DNA of 5,838 nucleotides from Deltaproteobacteria bacterium (lineage in GTDB: Bacteria; Desulfobacterota; Desulfobacteria; Desulfobacterales; JAUVVS01): assembly GCA_030604545.1 (NCBI GenBank), contig JAUVVS010000157.1:1-5838 (forward strand). Reading direction: 5' to 3'. Below, in pieces: positions 5,762 to 5,838 of the stretch. The first letter of the stretch is position 1. Every line of letters starts with the position of its first letter. Under the pieces are notes generated by a model that ran no database searches, had not been told where the DNA came from, and saw only the letters and a program-made list of their open reading frames with translations. A program made the position numbers and the translations under genes.

Positions 5762-5835
5762 CCCGCCCGCCTCGCCTGAGCTCGCGACCCGCCTGCTATC
5801 GCCATATAGCAATGGCGGGCAGGTGGCGGGCAGGT
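5762..5835. repeat. GC-rich intergenic inverted-repeat cluster
   Basis: This end is sharply GC-rich against an AT-rich background and is built from CCCGCC, CCTGC and GGCGGG blocks. A nested stem forms from CCTGC (5792-5796) with GCAGG (5819-5823) and CGCCAT (5800-5805) with ATGGCG (5812-5817). An alternative stem pairs TGCTAT (5794-5799) with ATAGCA (5806-5811). Further CCCGCC/GGCGGG copies flank it. It resembles interspersed REP-like palindromes. It is probably cut by the window edge, and no gene is visible in it. Confidence 0.6.
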
Positions 5836-5838
5836 TAG

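Overview
The window is AT-rich bacterial chromosomal DNA, probably from an anaerobic Desulfobacterota (deltaproteobacterial) lineage. That placement is an inference from three things: gene content (a CHASE2 adenylate cyclase and a YhcC-type radical SAM protein), the AT-rich coding style, and gaps full of short 7-8 nt repeats. No rRNA, tRNA or other lineage marker is present to confirm it.

Layout. Positions 1-86 hold an imperfect inverted repeat and a good sigma70-type promoter facing right. Positions 87-486 are a 400-bp non-coding unit bounded by 40-bp inverted arms made of TGAAC/GTTCA microrepeats, with a third such array inside and a short stretch that looks like a leftover coding fragment. 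Positions 526-2190 encode a full-length glutamine-dependent NAD+ synthetase (nadE), broken by a single in-frame TAG at 931-933. Positions 2193-2376 look like a miniature inverted-repeat transposable element: 26-bp imperfect terminal inverted repeats, an 8-bp target duplication (ATATAATG), and an interior palindromic array of heptamers. Positions 2411-4675 encode a membrane-anchored CHASE2 adenylate cyclase. After a short repeat-rich gap, positions 5682-4774 (minus strand) encode a YhcC-family radical SAM protein that converges on the cyclase. The right end (5683-5838) holds a hairpin and a GC-rich inverted-repeat cluster.

How the parts relate. Removing the 2193-2376 element and one target copy leaves the nadE stop 28 nt before the cyclase start, with a good ribosome binding site between them. 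This suggests the two genes were once a tight two-gene operon (NAD+ synthesis plus cAMP signalling) that the element later split without changing either protein. Removing the 87-486 unit would likewise bring the upstream promoter to within about 44 nt of the nadE start. Repeats have therefore apparently colonised the gaps around otherwise ordinary genes.

The best candidates for follow-up are the amber codon inside an otherwise intact nadE and the heptamer-based repeat elements. I see no new multi-gene defence, biosynthetic or mobile system here.
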